Shown: positions 9,531 to 20,078 of the stretch, piece by piece
How the letters are laid out: each line of letters begins with the position of its first letter
Numbering within the stretch: the first letter of the stretch is position 1
NCBI GenBank assembly: GCA_964016985.1
Contig: OZ024830.1
Location: 80,564,386 to 80,628,385 of the forward strand
DNA: 64,000 nt
From: Anodontia alba
Taxonomy: Eukaryota > Mollusca > Bivalvia > Lucinida > Lucinidae
Direction: 5' to 3'
Translations under genes and position numbers: made by a program
Notes under the pieces: generated by a model
Told to the model about the DNA's origin: nothing
Seen by the model: only the letters and a program-made list of their open reading frames with translations
The model's database searches: none

Positions 9531-10710
9531 AAAGATAGCATAATAATGTTACTTTTTACCCTTAATTTACGGACGGATAGGCCAGAACAAACAATGTAGA
9601 CCCAGATCTCAAGCCACAGAACGTAATAAAATATCATGACTATAGACCAGCCTTTCTAATGATATTATTTTCGTTTTATTTTAGTAGATAATTAAACAGA
9701 TTTTTAAAAAAGGACATTAGTCACTGGAGACTGGAGCCAGTCTAGTAGTCAGATGGCTTAATTAATTTTAGGACATATGTAAGAAGTTCAGGTGTCGAAT
9801 ATTTCCCAGCAGACATACGACGTTTGTACAACGTCGCTTTGACGTCAAGACATGACTGTGACATTTATCACATGACCGTTATTTTAAATGAAATAACCAA
9901 TGTCATAAAAATCATATAACCACACGTGTAATAACACCTGCAAGGTTTCCCATTACCCTCATTAATATTCGTATTACTCCGCTTGTTAATAGCAACCAAG
10001 ATGGTGTCGACGTTCGCCGATTATAGAACCTTCACTTTAAAAACAGATAAGGACTGCCTTCAGTGTTGAGACGAATGATAAAGTTCAGATCGATGGAAAT
10101 GGAAGACACAACACAATCTCAGTGTGAATAATATGGCTACCAGAAATATTCATGGTAGTTTAAAGTCGATCTTTTCAAGAAACATATTTAGAGGCATTTT
10201 CAATGTTGTCGGTCAATGAAAAATTTTCATCTTCTCCATACAAGCATTGGAGGATTACATGACTCTGATAGACAATAAATGTGTCAAATTAAATCCAGGC
10301 TACCGTTAATACGTTTTATATCCTTGATCCATTTACTAGAGTGTGTCAACCACCGTATAAACTATATTGATCAAGGTCAATGACCTTTAAATACGACAGC
10401 TGACTGTGGGGGATTTCCCTACTGATTCTCAGTGACGTATTCAATGGAATATTAAGTTTCGAATTGAATTATTCAAATGAAATATTTTTAGCTCAATAAA
10501 AATCATCATTATTTCCTACAAGTTAACGAAGTAATAAATGGCATATTTATCTTGTTTCTAGTTATTTTTGGTACTTGTCAAATAATATGCGAACTATTTT
10601 TGTTGCGTAATACTTCTGAATCATTGGTAGTGAGTTGTTCCGCTTAGCTATGGAAATCCGTTATCTTAATATATTTTGTGTATTTTTTTGTCATCGGAAG
10701 GGCCACGTGA
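9531..10710. other. Intron 2 sequence, mostly unassigned
   Basis: About 1.2 kb without supported exons. At 9719-9752 lies a half copy of the GGAGACTGGAGCCAGTCTA repeat found as a hairpin at 12705-12826. At 9818-9860 several ACGTC motifs cluster (ACGTTTGTACAACGTCGC). Otherwise nothing recognised. Confidence 0.5.
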
Positions 10711-10718
10711 TAAACAGA

Positions 10719-10868
10719 ATCTTACATGCGTTGTCATTTAATATAAAATTTATGAAACTCGTTTGGTAATTTCGGTATTTTGCTCGCCAAGGCTCGCAAA
10801 ATATCGAAATTATCCAAACTCTTTTAATAAATTTCATATATATGACCACTCATGTAAGATCTATTTCT
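10719..10868. repeat. Nested inverted repeat
   Basis: The outer arms ATCTTACATG / CATGTAAGAT enclose the inner arms TTTGGTAATTTCGGTATTTT and its near-perfect complement around a GC-richer loop (CTCGCCAAGGCTCG). It has MITE form, family unknown. Confidence 0.7.
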
Positions 10869-11136
10869 ATAACGTCGCAATAACACCGACGCAATGTCAT
10901 GACGTTTATTCAACGTTGCATTAATACCCGGCGTCTAATCAGGGTGTACACTGTTTGCCACTCCTCCAGCAACTTTACACACATACATACATTCATTTGT
11001 TGAAGAGAAATATAAGGTAAAGAGAAAGGGGTGTAATATTTAGTGTTAAAGAGTAAATACGGAATTCCAATATTATCAAATTTATCCATGAAAATGAAAT
11101 TAAAAATTTCCAAGGAAAACAAAATTCAAATTCAGC

Positions 11137-11167
11137 GGGAGGGGTGGGGTGGGGTGGGATGGGGTGG
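11137..11167 (+). other. G-quadruplex-prone G-tract
   Basis: Six runs of three or four G separated by single bases (GGGAGGGGTGGGGTGGGGTG and onward). This is a strong sequence match to the G-quadruplex pattern on the plus strand, i.e. the non-template strand opposite the SLC13 gene's sense strand. Function unknown. Confidence 0.6.
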
Positions 11168-11384
11168 ATGATAGGGTTACTGAATCCCGTCTAAATCCGA
11201 ATCCGCCTCTGCTTACGGTCCAAATGGTAAGATTTACGAAATTAATTGCAGATCGTCTGAAGGGTGAGGAATTCATTCTAATCAACTTGATATGATGAAG
11301 AGGTTTATCCTCCAATAAAGTCCGAGCATGACTCCGTCGAATCTGTCTCAAAACTACAGTATATAATGACTCTGAAAGTGGAAA

Positions 11385-11620
11385 ACGACGGCCCAGATCA
11401 GCCTGCGCGGATGCGCAGGCTGATCAGGCCCGCAGTTGTCCACAAATTGTACAAGGGTCTTTTCGTGCGTTGCGCATCTAACAGTTCCAACGGTAAACTA
11501 TAACTAAAGCCGGGTCACAGAATTGTCTACAAGACTGCGCGTGCACCAAACGAAAAATTAGATCAGCCTGCGCATCGGCTCAGGCTGATTAGTCTGTGCT
11601 GTCCGTTTGAAGACGCTTTA
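11385..11620. repeat. Class K hairpins (two)
   Basis: CAGATCAGCCTGCGCGGATG with its complement forms a near-perfect short palindrome at about 11394-11431. A second weaker one, GATCAGCCTGCGCATCGGC, is at 11560-11592. Confidence 0.7.
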
Positions 11621-11751
11621 GGTCCTTGGTTACCCACCCACATAGCGCTCTGCTAAGACTGCTCACTGCTCGGATACGCAAGCTGTTCTGAGTCTTTCCT
11701 GGGCGCACATGCAAATATGTACGAAAAGCTGTTTTCCGGCTTATTACTTAC

Positions 11752-11901
11752 TGTGACGTAGCTTCCGCTCATGGTCTTTGCACTCGCTATTCCTAACATT
11801 GGGGCCAGAAAGATAGGTATTAGTGATGTAGCAGAGATTGGTATAGCCTCTGTCAGCCATAGACAGGCCATCACACAAATCATATAGGCACATCTTGATT
11901 C
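11752..11901 (-). CDS. SLC13: SLC13-like transporter, coding exon 2
   Basis: Exactly 150 bases (50 codons, phase 0 at both ends), residues 43-92. The acceptor is TATTTTCAG and the donor GTAAGT. It encodes ESRCAYMICVMACLWLTEAI then PISATSLIPIFLAPMLGI. Family members have the matching ARCAY...MAxYWxTEAxPLxVTSLxPxxLFP block, covering the second membrane segment and following loop. The start codon chosen by a simple open-frame search lies upstream in the intron; the true 5' boundary is the AG at 11902-11903. Confidence 0.95.
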
Positions 11902-11976
11902 CTGAAAATAAGTATTTACCCTTAAAGCGCCAATCAAAACTAAAGTAGACGACCTTCTAAAACCTTTTTTTCATAA

Positions 11977-12347
11977 TTCAAAGAAAGTCTTGTCAAGCAG
12001 ACGATTTACATGAAATGTCATCTGATAATCAGAACTGCAGCAGATGATGTTTTTATTTATTTATTTTTATTTTATTTATTTACTTTTTATGTTTTCCAAA
12101 AGACATATCAACATTTCATATGAATCGTAAAAACGATTCTCTGAAAAAATGTCATTTTATCATCACAACTGCAGCAAACGACATACAAACTTTTATTTTT
12201 TTTTTTTCAGAAAAAAAATAAGGCTTGTCATTTCACGTCAGTCGTCTGCATAAGGAGTAAGCACCTGAAATGTCGACTTATTTTCTCTGAAAAATAAAAA
12301 GTAAACTGTAGTCTGCTACAAATTTTGCTTGGCGCTTAAAGGATTAA
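11977..12347. mobile_element. Family G-related element, degraded
   Basis: AAGCAGACGA at left, CAGTCGTCTGC and GTCTGCTACAAATTTTGC at right, ending in TTAAAGGATTAAC. Internal ACATTTCATATGAATC/GATTCTC-like arms match family G loosely. An AT-rich (ATTT)n patch expands the middle (12045-12090). Confidence 0.5.
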
Positions 12348-12410
12348 CAAGTCGCAGTATGTGAAAATGATTCCTAAACATTTGTGAACCATAAAAAGGT
12401 AGTAGTAATC

Positions 12411-12689
12411 ATCACGAGAACATACCTATACAATGTTGACCCCCTTAAACCTCACTTTTATATAGTAAAACTGGAGTTTACAGGGGTATACATTATCGTT
12501 CTTATTTCTGCTCAAAAACATAGATTATGGGTACTCGTTAGAACCACCTCGCCGAGGCGGTTCTAACGGGTACCCACAATCTATGTTTTGAGCAGAAACA
12601 TAAAAAATATCAAGAGTTTTTGACTGAAAATGTTTCAATGTTTTGTGGTAAACTTTTCAGTATATTTAAATAGGCACGTTTTCGTAATG
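12411..12689 (+). mobile_element. Family A hairpin MITE
   Basis: Ends ATCACGAGAACATACC and GGCACGTTTTCGTAATG. The central hairpin is intact with tip ACTCGTTAGAACCACCTCG. It lies in SLC13 intron 1. Confidence 0.9.
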
Positions 12690-12704
12690 ATACAGCAGAA
12701 ATAG

Positions 12705-12826
12705 TAGACTGGCTCCAGTCTCCAGTGACTTAATATTTATTCGTATAAACCTGGTTGATAATCGGTGGATTATGAAACCGGATTATAAGAATAAATATTT
12801 AGATACTGGAGACTGGAGCCAGTCTA
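12705..12826. repeat. Palindromic element, ~50 bp arms
   Basis: TAGACTGGCTCCAGTCTCCA at the left is complementary to TGGAGACTGGAGCCAGTCTA at the right, apart from small gaps, and the inner ATATTTATTCxTATAA segments pair as well. It starts 15 bp after a family A copy. A related half copy is at 9719-9752. Confidence 0.8.
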
Positions 12827-12925
12827 ATGTTTAGCATAGACTTACTATTCTAAGATGAAAGCTGTGATAGCCGTGTTCCCTATTCTGAACTATATATAGC
12901 TCGTCCGACTTTTAAATCATGCATT

Positions 12926-13139
12926 TTAACTCTTCTCTTGCTGAGCACGGCATGCCCTGTCTAAGCAAACAGTGTAGATCCAGATCAGTTGGCTTCTGAA
13001 GAAGCCAACTGATCTAGATCTGCACTGTTTGTAATTAAATATGTGAATTTCTGTCAAAAATTCGAATCAAGTAATCTGATTGGCTGGAAATCAGAAGTGG
13101 GCGTGGCATCTAAATTTATTCAGCATGACAAGGGTTTAA
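12926..13139 (+). mobile_element. Family F (piggyBac-type) MITE
   Basis: TTAA at left; GACAAGGG-TTTAA at right (one extra T). Central hairpin GATCAGTTGGCTTCTGAAG with its complement. Confidence 0.85.
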
Positions 13140-13182
13140 GTTGCCTGTGGTATACTTTTATGTACCCTTTGAGATATTTTAA

Positions 13183-13520
13183 TACAGTCCACTCTCGTTA
13201 TCTCGAATTCCAAGGGACTCTCTAAAATACTTCGAGATATCCGTACCTCGACATATCAGATTTGCGGAATTGAGGAAAAGAATAAATCGAACAACCACAT
13301 TTAATAAATGAATATGTAATTTGACTCCTGAAGTTAAGAGATATATTGAAAATATTGTGGAAAAGAGGAGAAATTGCTCCTTAGGAGCAATTTCTCCTCT
13401 TTTCCACAATATTTTGTTACCTGTTATTAGATTTTCGTGTTTAGGCAGGGACCAGATTTTCACTTCGAGATAAGCGGTTATTCGAGATAAGCGAGGTCGA
13501 GATAACGAGAGTCGACTATA
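13183..13520 (-). mobile_element. Family D MITE
   Basis: TA-flanked, with ends CAGTCCACTCTCGTTATCTC and GAGATAACGAGAGTCGACT. The central hairpin is built on GAGGAGAAATTGCTCCTTAG and its complement, embedded in ATATTGTGGAAAA. The 119-codon minus-strand frame across it is not conserved between copies. Confidence 0.87.
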
Positions 13521-13837
13521 GTTCGACAGCTGATACACATTCCATACTTATTCTACATTTACAATTTACCCGGTCTTCTCTAAGACATTTTTAAATTAAA
13601 GTCGGAATTGTTTATCAGCAGTCCCAATTTTAAGATTTCTCAATCTTATAATGATTTAATATGATCTTAATTCTTATTGTATATATGTGTAGATATGATG
13701 ACTGTTTCCTTCTTTTTTCCTTTTCTTATTATTTGCACTTTTAGTTTATACAGAGGGCCACAAGGTAGACCAGCTTTTACAGCTAAGTGTGTTACCTTCT
13801 TTAAACATTGTATATAAATAAATAAACAAGACACAAT

Positions 13838-14010
13838 ATTTAGACGTCAACGTCTAAGTACCGGCGCAAATTTTGTTCATGTTTACTTAGAGAAACTGAA
13901 GTTTGATAAATGTTCAGTGTAACAGGTTAAAAAGAACAACAATGTGATTCTTTAATGTATGCTTTTATTCAGCTTTATCAAATTTCTTGAATGAAATGAA
14001 AATAAACTAG
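13838..14010. repeat. Dispersed repeat, copy 1 (second at 28768-28930)
   Basis: Shares TTTAGACGT, AAATTTTGTTCATGTT, CAATGTGATTCTTTAATGTA and TGCTTTTATT with 28768-28930, in the same orientation and order. A shorter match further on (CTAATCGAAC...AAAACTATATTA at 14731-14768 and 29230-29275) suggests both belong to one longer old repeat. Confidence 0.7.
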
Positions 14011-14029
14011 ACATTAATCTGTTTCTAGA

Positions 14030-14200
14030 TATAGCCTGGTTCAAAGACGGATTAAAAATGTATAGATATATCAATACTGATGGTTAATGGTTATTTTTTT
14101 TATAACATCTACATATTTTTGTTTGGCTATATCATGATTGTTTAAATAATTCAGCTTATGCTTTGGATTCCAAAATTTGTGTTATAAGAAGACTGTAATG
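14030..14200 (+). mobile_element. Family E MITE, degraded
   Basis: Contains GATATAGCCTGGTTCAAAGA, AAATGTATAGAT, GGCTATATCATGATTGTTTAA and GCTTATGCTTTGGATTCC, each matching family E with substitutions. The ends are lost. Confidence 0.55.
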
Positions 14201-14835
14201 TATAACATTTTTTTTTTAATATATAAAACCTATCGCTTGACAGGATAGTTCGCCTGAAGCAAACTTTAGTTGGACCCAAGTCTGCAGCAGTAAAACCGGA
14301 AAATTAAATAAATCACAACGAGATAAAAACAGAACAGTAATAAACCATAACAAAAGAACCGACTTATAACGGTCATTTACAATCCTCGCCCACAAATTTC
14401 ACTGTGGTTCAAAACACATATTTGTGCGGCTCGTTGAGCGATCTTCTAACTCATTGCGCAATTGTGCCATCTCGCCAGAACCTAAGCTAGTTACTCGTAC
14501 GAGCATTCTCAGCCAAACAACCAGGTCCTAGACCTCTGAGTGTCTCAACATGCGCATTCAAAGTTAGACATTATCGAAATCAACAAATTAATAGCATGGA
14601 TGAAAAGTCAGACACTTGTGTTCCCGACAGATATAAGCACTTAAATGCATGGGTGAAACGTCACACATCGACGATCCCGGCAAATATATATACCGACGAT
14701 CCCGGCAAATATAAAAAAATCCTTTGTGAGCTAATCGAACGCTCTACCGTACATCCAAAACTATATTAGGCTGATTTTAACTCACTGGATCCTCATACAA
14801 TTAAACATCAAAGAAATAGCAGCTCTTTGACCAAT

Positions 14836-15022
14836 TACAGCAGACGACAAACTGATGATAAATTTCTTATGCTTCCAGGAAAACAAGCTTTCACATTTCA
14901 TGCAAACTGTCTTCTACTACGGAAACAATTTGCATAGAATGTCAAAGCTTATTTTCTGGGAAAATTAAAAAAAAATTCAAACCGTCGTCTGCTGATATTT
15001 TATCCAGTATACTAAACGTTAA
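14836..15022 (+). mobile_element. Family G MITE (TTAA end)
   Basis: CAGCAGACGACAAACTGATG at left and GTCGTCTGCTG at right, followed by ATTTTATCCAGTATACTAAA and TTAA. The internal hairpin has CATTTCATGCAAACTGTCTT with AACAATTTGCATAGAATGTC as the opposing arm. The left TTAA is not visible. Confidence 0.7.
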
Positions 15023-15094
15023 GCTGATTTTTTTCCTCCTTTTTAATTGACAAACCAGTCCAGCAGAAAAAAAAAATGCTTCCATGCTAGTTTA

Positions 15095-15309
15095 TTAACC
15101 CATTGTAAACCTAAAAGATCTCCCACATTGATATATTGGAGAAGTCCAACTGGAATTTAGGTACGTCCAGCTCTGAGATTAAGATATTCCTAGAGAAAAT
15201 GTCTAATCTTTTTGCAAACCGTGATGACCCTGGAGAATGCAGCGTCGGATCTAGGCCTGCACTGTTTGCCAAATACCCTTTTAGGGGTCTCCAGACTATA
15301 ATGGGTTAA
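15095..15309 (+). mobile_element. Family H (piggyBac-type) MITE
   Basis: TTAACCCATTGTAAACC at left and TATAATGGGTTAA at right: TTAA flanks with inverted CCCATT ends. A decayed class K hairpin lies inside (GCACTGTTTGCCAAATACCC at its end). Confidence 0.7.
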
Positions 15310-15535
15310 TCGCTTCTCGAATACGGGGAGCAGTTTTTTCCTTGGTAAGACGCTATTTTAAAGAGGGAGTTAAATACCGCCGTTCAGTGTGAACGGACTA
15401 CTTTTGCGCCAAACTGTTCTGGTGCAGTGAAAAATAGTCCTGTCTTACAATTGATGGTCTATACAGTGTGAGGCAAACACGAGAGCCAAAATGGCCCTGA
15501 ATCAATTGGCCTTTCGGTTCAAGAGAAGAGCCGTC

Positions 15536-15816
15536 ATTATTACGAAAACACGCCCATTCAAATATATTGAAAATTTCACCACAAAAAACTGAAGGTTTTC
15601 AGATAAAATTCTGATATTTTTCGTATTTCTGCTCAAAGCATAGAGGCGGTTCTAAAGAGTACCCACAATGTGTGTTTTTGAACAGAAATAAGAAAAAATA
15701 ATGTATACCTCTATAAACCCCAGTTTTACTATATAAAAGTGGGGTTTAACCCCAATTTTTTCTATATAAAAGTGGGTTTAAAGGGGTCAACATTATATAG
15801 GCATGTTTTCGTGATG
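15536..15816 (-). mobile_element. Family A hairpin MITE, hairpin half deleted
   Basis: Inverted orientation: ATTACGAAAACACGCCCATT at left, ATGTTTTCGTGATG at right. The left arm of the central hairpin is missing between CATAGA and GGCGGTTC, and the GGGGTTTA segment is duplicated (15750-15785). Confidence 0.87.
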
Positions 15817-15834
15817 TGGATCTTCAATGAGAAC

Positions 15835-16965
15835 GATTTTAGCTACTTTTGCTCTACAAGTCAGCTCGATACTTTCAACGAAGTTTGAGTCAAAATGCCC
15901 TGTTGGTTCAGGAGAAAAAGTTAATAATAGACTTTCAACATGGCCGCTATGGTGACCAGCTTGGATTTCCGATCAGAATGATTTTAGCTATTTTTGATCT
16001 ACAAGTCACCCAGATACTTTCTATCAATGTCGAGTCATTGCACCTTTCTATTCAGAGAAGTTCAAAATAAATTTTCAAGATGGCAACTGTGGCGGTCATC
16101 TTATATTTCCGATCAAAACGATTTTAACTATTTTTGATCTGCAAGTCACCTCGATGATTCTTACCAAGTTTCAAGTTAATTGGCCTTTCCAGGAGAAGAA
16201 GCGAAAAACAGATTTTCAAGATGGTCGCCATGATCTACCAGTCACTCCTATGCTTCTTACTAAGGTACAAATGGCCTTTCGGTTCAGGAGAAGAAGCGAA
16301 TAAAAGATTTTTAAGATAGCTGCCATGGCGACCATCTTGGATTTGCCGATTGAAACGATTTTAGCTATTTTTGATCTAAAGGTCAACATGATGATTCCTA
16401 CCAAGTTTCTAGTCATTTGGCGTTTCGGTTCAGAAGATGAAGTGAAAAATAGATTTTTAAGATGACCGCCATTGCGGCCATTTTAGATTTCGGACTGGAA
16501 CGATTTTGGTTATTTTTGATCTACAAGTCACCCCAATGTTTCCTTCCAAGTTTCGAATCAAACGGCCTTTCGGTTCAGGAGAAGAAGCTAAAAAATATTC
16601 AAGATGGCCGCCATGGCAGCCATCTTGGATTTCCGATCGGAATGATTTTAGCAAGTTTTGATCCATAAGTCATCCTGATGCTTCCTACCAAGTTTCGAGT
16701 CAATTGGCTTTTTGATTCAGGAGAAGGAGCAAACAATAGATTTTCAAGATGGCGGTCATCTTGGATTTTCGATCGGAATGTTTTTAGTTATTTTTGATCT
16801 CCAAGTCATCCCGCTGCTTCCTATCAATTTTCGAGTCAGTTGGCCCAGGGGTCTAGGAGGGATAGACTTTTAAAGCAATTGTTGACAGTGCACGATGAAC
16901 GACGCACGACGGACATTGACTGACCACAATAGCTCACCTTGAGTACTTCGTGCTCAGGTAAGCAA
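15835..16965. repeat. Tandem array of ~142 bp units, AAGATGGC-rich
   Basis: About seven units. Landmarks ATTTTAGCTATTTTTGATCT start near 15835, 15981, 16121, 16358, 16503, 16645 and 16781, with one truncated unit near 16220. Units carry TTTCAAGATGGCCGCCATGG-like segments, palindromic around CCATGG, matching the YY1 core AAGATGGC. The array ends in GCACGACGGACATTGACTGA and a small hairpin AGCTCACCTTGAGTACTTCG, a tail I associate with repeats of other bivalves. It is in SLC13 intron 1, within 2 kb downstream of the start codon. The many frames on both strands are repeat artefacts. Confidence 0.88.
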
Positions 16966-17245
16966 ATAAGACTGCATTGGTCTGTTTATTTCAGGCAATA
17001 GGAGGTTCTTGCGGGAGAAATTCCAGACAGTAAATGATTCGACGGGGAACTATTCGTCTTCGTGAGCCGGTCGGTCATTCAAGTTTGTAACCCTGAATAG
17101 GAATTGTTGTGATGTCAAAATAGCGAGAAATGTCTTACTTTTTCGAAGCAGTGAAGAGGACACAAAACTCACAGGATCTGGCTATCACATTGCACCAAAA
17201 CCTGAATTTGATTTAGGACCATGGAACTGTAGCAGATGAAACATG
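16966..17245. other. Intron 1 sequence, no feature recognised
   Basis: Unique-looking, somewhat less AT-rich. No splice-bounded coding segment was found on the minus strand. A T-run (17245-17272) closes it. Confidence 0.45.
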
Positions 17246-17276
<31 letters not shown>

Positions 17277-17280
<4 letters not shown>

Positions 17281-17664
17281 ATATAACCTCAATGGTTCGA
17301 ACATGGATAGCTCGTTTACCATGGATGATTCGAACTCTTTTTTTCAGTCCCTACAAAATTCTTCCAATAGCTCAAGAAAACAAATATTTAAGGATTTTTT
17401 TTTCTTATTTTATCATAGAATTTTATGTTGAATGTACTCATTAGAATCGCGTCATCGAGGCGTTAGAATCGCCTCATCGAGGCGTTTCTAATGAGTACAC
17501 TCAACATACAATCATTGTGTTGAAAAGCGAAAATATTTCCCTAAATTATCGCTATTTGTTTCCTGAACTGGTGCCATGATTAACCCTCAGTGGCTCTAGC
17601 TAAACATGTCCCAAACGAATTTCTATGGTCCGGAAGATGTTCGAGCCATTGAGGTTCGACTGTA
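17277..17664 (-). mobile_element. Family B MITE
   Basis: Left end AATATAACCTCAATGGTTCG, right end GCCATTGAGGTTCGACTGTA. The central hairpin ACTCATTAGAATCGCGTCAT is partly duplicated (a GCGTTAGAATCGCCTCATCG block is inserted). A T-run and an (ATT)n run (17665-17706) flank it. Confidence 0.85.
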
Positions 17665-17673
17665 TTATTATTA

Positions 17674-17707
<34 letters not shown>

Positions 17708-17788
17708 TTAGCAACTTAGCATTGTACATGTAGCCTATGGCTAAGCTAAAGGGGTTTGCCTCCTATATCCTATATACAGCTTACTCAC

Positions 17789-17914
17789 CTTCCAAAGTGC
17801 GGGGTCGCTACTAATGTTTAGTATGACAAGAGGGAGAGGTACAACAATCGCAATGAGGGTCACCCACAGGGACTTCAGAGCCCAAACGTTTTTGAGAAAA
17901 TCGAAAGAGCCCAT
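17789..17914 (-). CDS. SLC13: SLC13-like transporter, coding exon 1 (start codon)
   Basis: Start codon at 17914-17912, then 42 codons up to the donor GTGAGT at 17788-17783, leaving phase 0 into exon 2. The peptide is MGSFDFLKNVWALKSLWVTL followed by IAIVVPLPLVILNI and SSDPALWK. It is a short cytosolic start plus the first membrane helix; SLC13 proteins begin in the same way, with a helix rich in Pro and Leu (WxxLIxxxxPLxLLPL). The start is chosen because it is the only in-frame ATG before the helix and the N-terminal length fits the family. The next exon lies 5.9 kb away. No signal peptide is expected or seen: the first helix is retained as a membrane anchor. It was found by helix pattern plus matching splice phase, not by a long open frame. 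Confidence 0.9.
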
Positions 17915-18020
17915 TTTAAGTTGGTCGAATTCTTCTTGAAAGCTGATTTAAGAACCAATGCCGCTTTCAGAACCGTTTAAGCTCTTTCTCCAAGGTTTTT
18001 CTCGTTTCTTTTCCTGAAAA
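17915..18020 (-). promoter_or_regulatory. SLC13-like 5' untranslated region / possible upstream splice site
   Basis: Immediately upstream of the start codon on the minus strand. About 95 bases upstream is ATATATTTTTCAG, which could be a 3' splice site for a non-coding first exon; the same stretch (TTATATATTT) could alternatively be a TATA-like element. I cannot decide from sequence which applies, so the transcription start is not placed. Confidence 0.4.
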
Positions 18021-18218
18021 ATATATAAAAAATTATAAGCCGGGAACAGCATTTCCTACAAGGTGAGATCAGCTGGCAAAAATACACAGGCTGGTCAAAC
18101 ATTGCTTTGCGCTGTTTTTGTAGTCAGGCATCCAAGCTCTCTTTAGACCGATTTCCGTTGAAAATAGAATCATTTTGGGTTAAACTTATTTTATTCCATA
18201 TACTAAGACAGTATACAT
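18021..18218. other. Upstream flank, no feature recognised
   Basis: A short unique stretch between the SLC13 5' end and the first upstream MITE, with a weak class K remnant (GATCAGCTGGC near 18067). Confidence 0.4.
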
Positions 18219-18421
18219 ATACACTTCAATCTCTTTATAACAAGGTTTTGGATATAACACGGTTCAAAGATGGATCCCAAAAAATGCAAAGATTATACTG
18301 AAAAAATGACCATATTTCAATATAATCTATACATTTTAGTTTGGATATAACACGGTTGTTTAACTAACACGGTTTATGCTGTGGATCCCGACAACAGAGT
18401 TATAAAGAGGTTGTGGTGTAC
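18219..18421 (+). mobile_element. Family E MITE
   Basis: Ends ACACTTCAATCTCTTTATAA and TTATAAAGAGGTTGTGGTGT. Internally GATATAACACGGTTCAAAGA occurs with its mirrored partner GGATATAACACGGTTGTTTA. No coding frame. Confidence 0.82.
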
Positions 18422-18620
18422 ATAAGAAATAGGATCAAAACGGAAGTATGACTTCTTATTCAGTTCTTCCGCTTAATAATCGAAGTTGTACAAACAGTGA
18501 CGAAAATATATTAAACAATATGGACCCAAATTTGTAAATGTGAATTTTACATACAGAATCAAGCAAAAAGACAATTAAACATATCAAATACTTAAAGGGC
18601 AATGTAAACAATACTGGAAA

Positions 18621-18972
18621 TACAGTTGACTCTCATTATCTCGATCTCGCTTATCTCGAATAACCGCTTATCCTGAAGTGAAAATCTAGTCCCTGCCTAA
18701 ACAAGAACATTTAACAACAGGTAAAAAAAAATATTGTGGAAAAGAGGAGAAATTGCTCCTAAGGGTTGTCTCCTAAGGAGCAATTTCTCCTCTTTTCCAC
18801 AATATGTTCAATACTTCTCTAACTTAAGGAGTCCGGTTACATATATATTTGTTAAATGTGGTTGCTCGAATAATTTTTTCCTGAATTCTGCAAATCGTCT
18901 ATGCCGAGGTACGGATATCTCGAAGTATTTAATAGATTCTCTTGAAATTCGAGATAACGAGTGTCGACTGTA
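18621..18972 (+). mobile_element. Family D MITE
   Basis: TA-flanked; ends CAGTTGACTCTCATTATCTC and GAGATAACGAGTGTCGACTG. Central hairpin AGGAGAAATTGCTCCTAAGG with its complement within ATATTGTGGAAAAGAGG. Confidence 0.88.
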
Positions 18973-19145
18973 TATAATAAGTTCAAATATTAATGTAAGC
19001 TGACAACCAGCTCCATACTAATGTCAGAACTAGTTCTGGTAATATCAGTTGTAGAAGCCACTTTAATACTAGCACAAGACTTAAAGCGGTTTTAGTAACA
19101 ACAAAAGAAGAGACAAGAGCCCCGCATCCCGGGGCGAATATACCC

Positions 19146-19428
19146 TTTACGAAAATATGCCTATTTAAATATATTGAAAATTTTTCCACCTAAAAATGAA
19201 AATTTTCAGATAAAAAAATTCTCATATTTTCACATTTCTGCTCATAACATAGATTGTGGGTATTTGTTAGAACCGCCTCGATGAGGCGATTCTAACGAAT
19301 ACCCACAATCTATGTTTATGAGCAGAAATAAGAAAATAACGTATACCCCTGTACACCCAAGTTTTACTATATAAACATGGGGTTTAAGGGGGGTGGGGTC
19401 AAAATTATATAGGCATGTTTTTGTGATG
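19146..19428 (-). mobile_element. Family A hairpin MITE
   Basis: Left end TTTACGAAAATATGCCTATT, right end ATGTTTTTGTGATG. Central hairpin complete (TATTTGTTAGAACCGCCTCG; the tip flank resembles family C here). Confidence 0.88.
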
Positions 19429-19439
19429 CAAAGAATATT

Positions 19440-19782
19440 TGTATTGGTAGTTCGAGCCACTGAGGGATAATCATGGCGCCAAGTCAGTAAGCAAATAGCG
19501 ATAATTTTGGAAAATCTTTTTGATCTTCTGTACAATAAACGTATGTTGTGTGTACTAATTAGAATCGCATCGATGAGGCGATCCTAATGAGTACACACAA
19601 CATACATTTTCCTGAGTACACACAACATGCATTTTCCTGATAAAATAAGAAAATTTCCTTAAATATTACTAAATATTCGTTTTCTTGAGCTATCGGAAGC
19701 ATTTCCCAGGGTCTCGAAAACGAGTTCGACGCATCCACAGTAAACAAGCTATCCGTGTTCGATCTATTCAGGTTTACTGTAT
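19440..19782 (+). mobile_element. Family B MITE, left end truncated
   Basis: Starts at GTATTGGTAGTTCGAGCCAC, lacking the first ~50 bp. The right end is AGGTTTACTGTA. The central hairpin is ACTAATTAGAATCGCATCGA with its complement; an 18-bp block (ACACACAACATRCATTTTCC) is repeated in tandem after it. Confidence 0.8.
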
Positions 19783-20078
19783 TCCAAATAGGTTCAACAA
19801 TTAAAATCATTTTGTGTCGCTTATGTACTTTTGGACTTTTTTCAAATACTAGAATGTTTATTTGTGAAGATTAAGCGATATTGATGCTGTGATTGAGCGG
19901 TAAAGAGTTCGTTCTCTGCCCAGTGTAAAACGAACTACAAAGTAAATAATGGTGTGGATTTTCTTATAGTCCGCAGCGGCAAAGCGGAGAACCAGTTATC
20001 TTTTTTAAGTTAAGACTGCTACATTTTGATCGGAGACGTGTATGCAGTATTTGCGTTTTAGTGTTACCTGTGCAGAAA
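19783..20078. other. No feature recognised
   Basis: About 300 bp of unique sequence with no coding, RNA or element signal. Confidence 0.4.

Noticed and set aside
9818..10960. Possible inverted element bounded by ACGTTGTACAAACGTC-like ends
   Set aside because: The right-hand match near 10875-10930 is too imperfect by eye to claim terminal repeats.
13179..13538. 119-codon minus-strand frame
   Set aside because: It spans a family D MITE; other copies of the family do not keep the frame.
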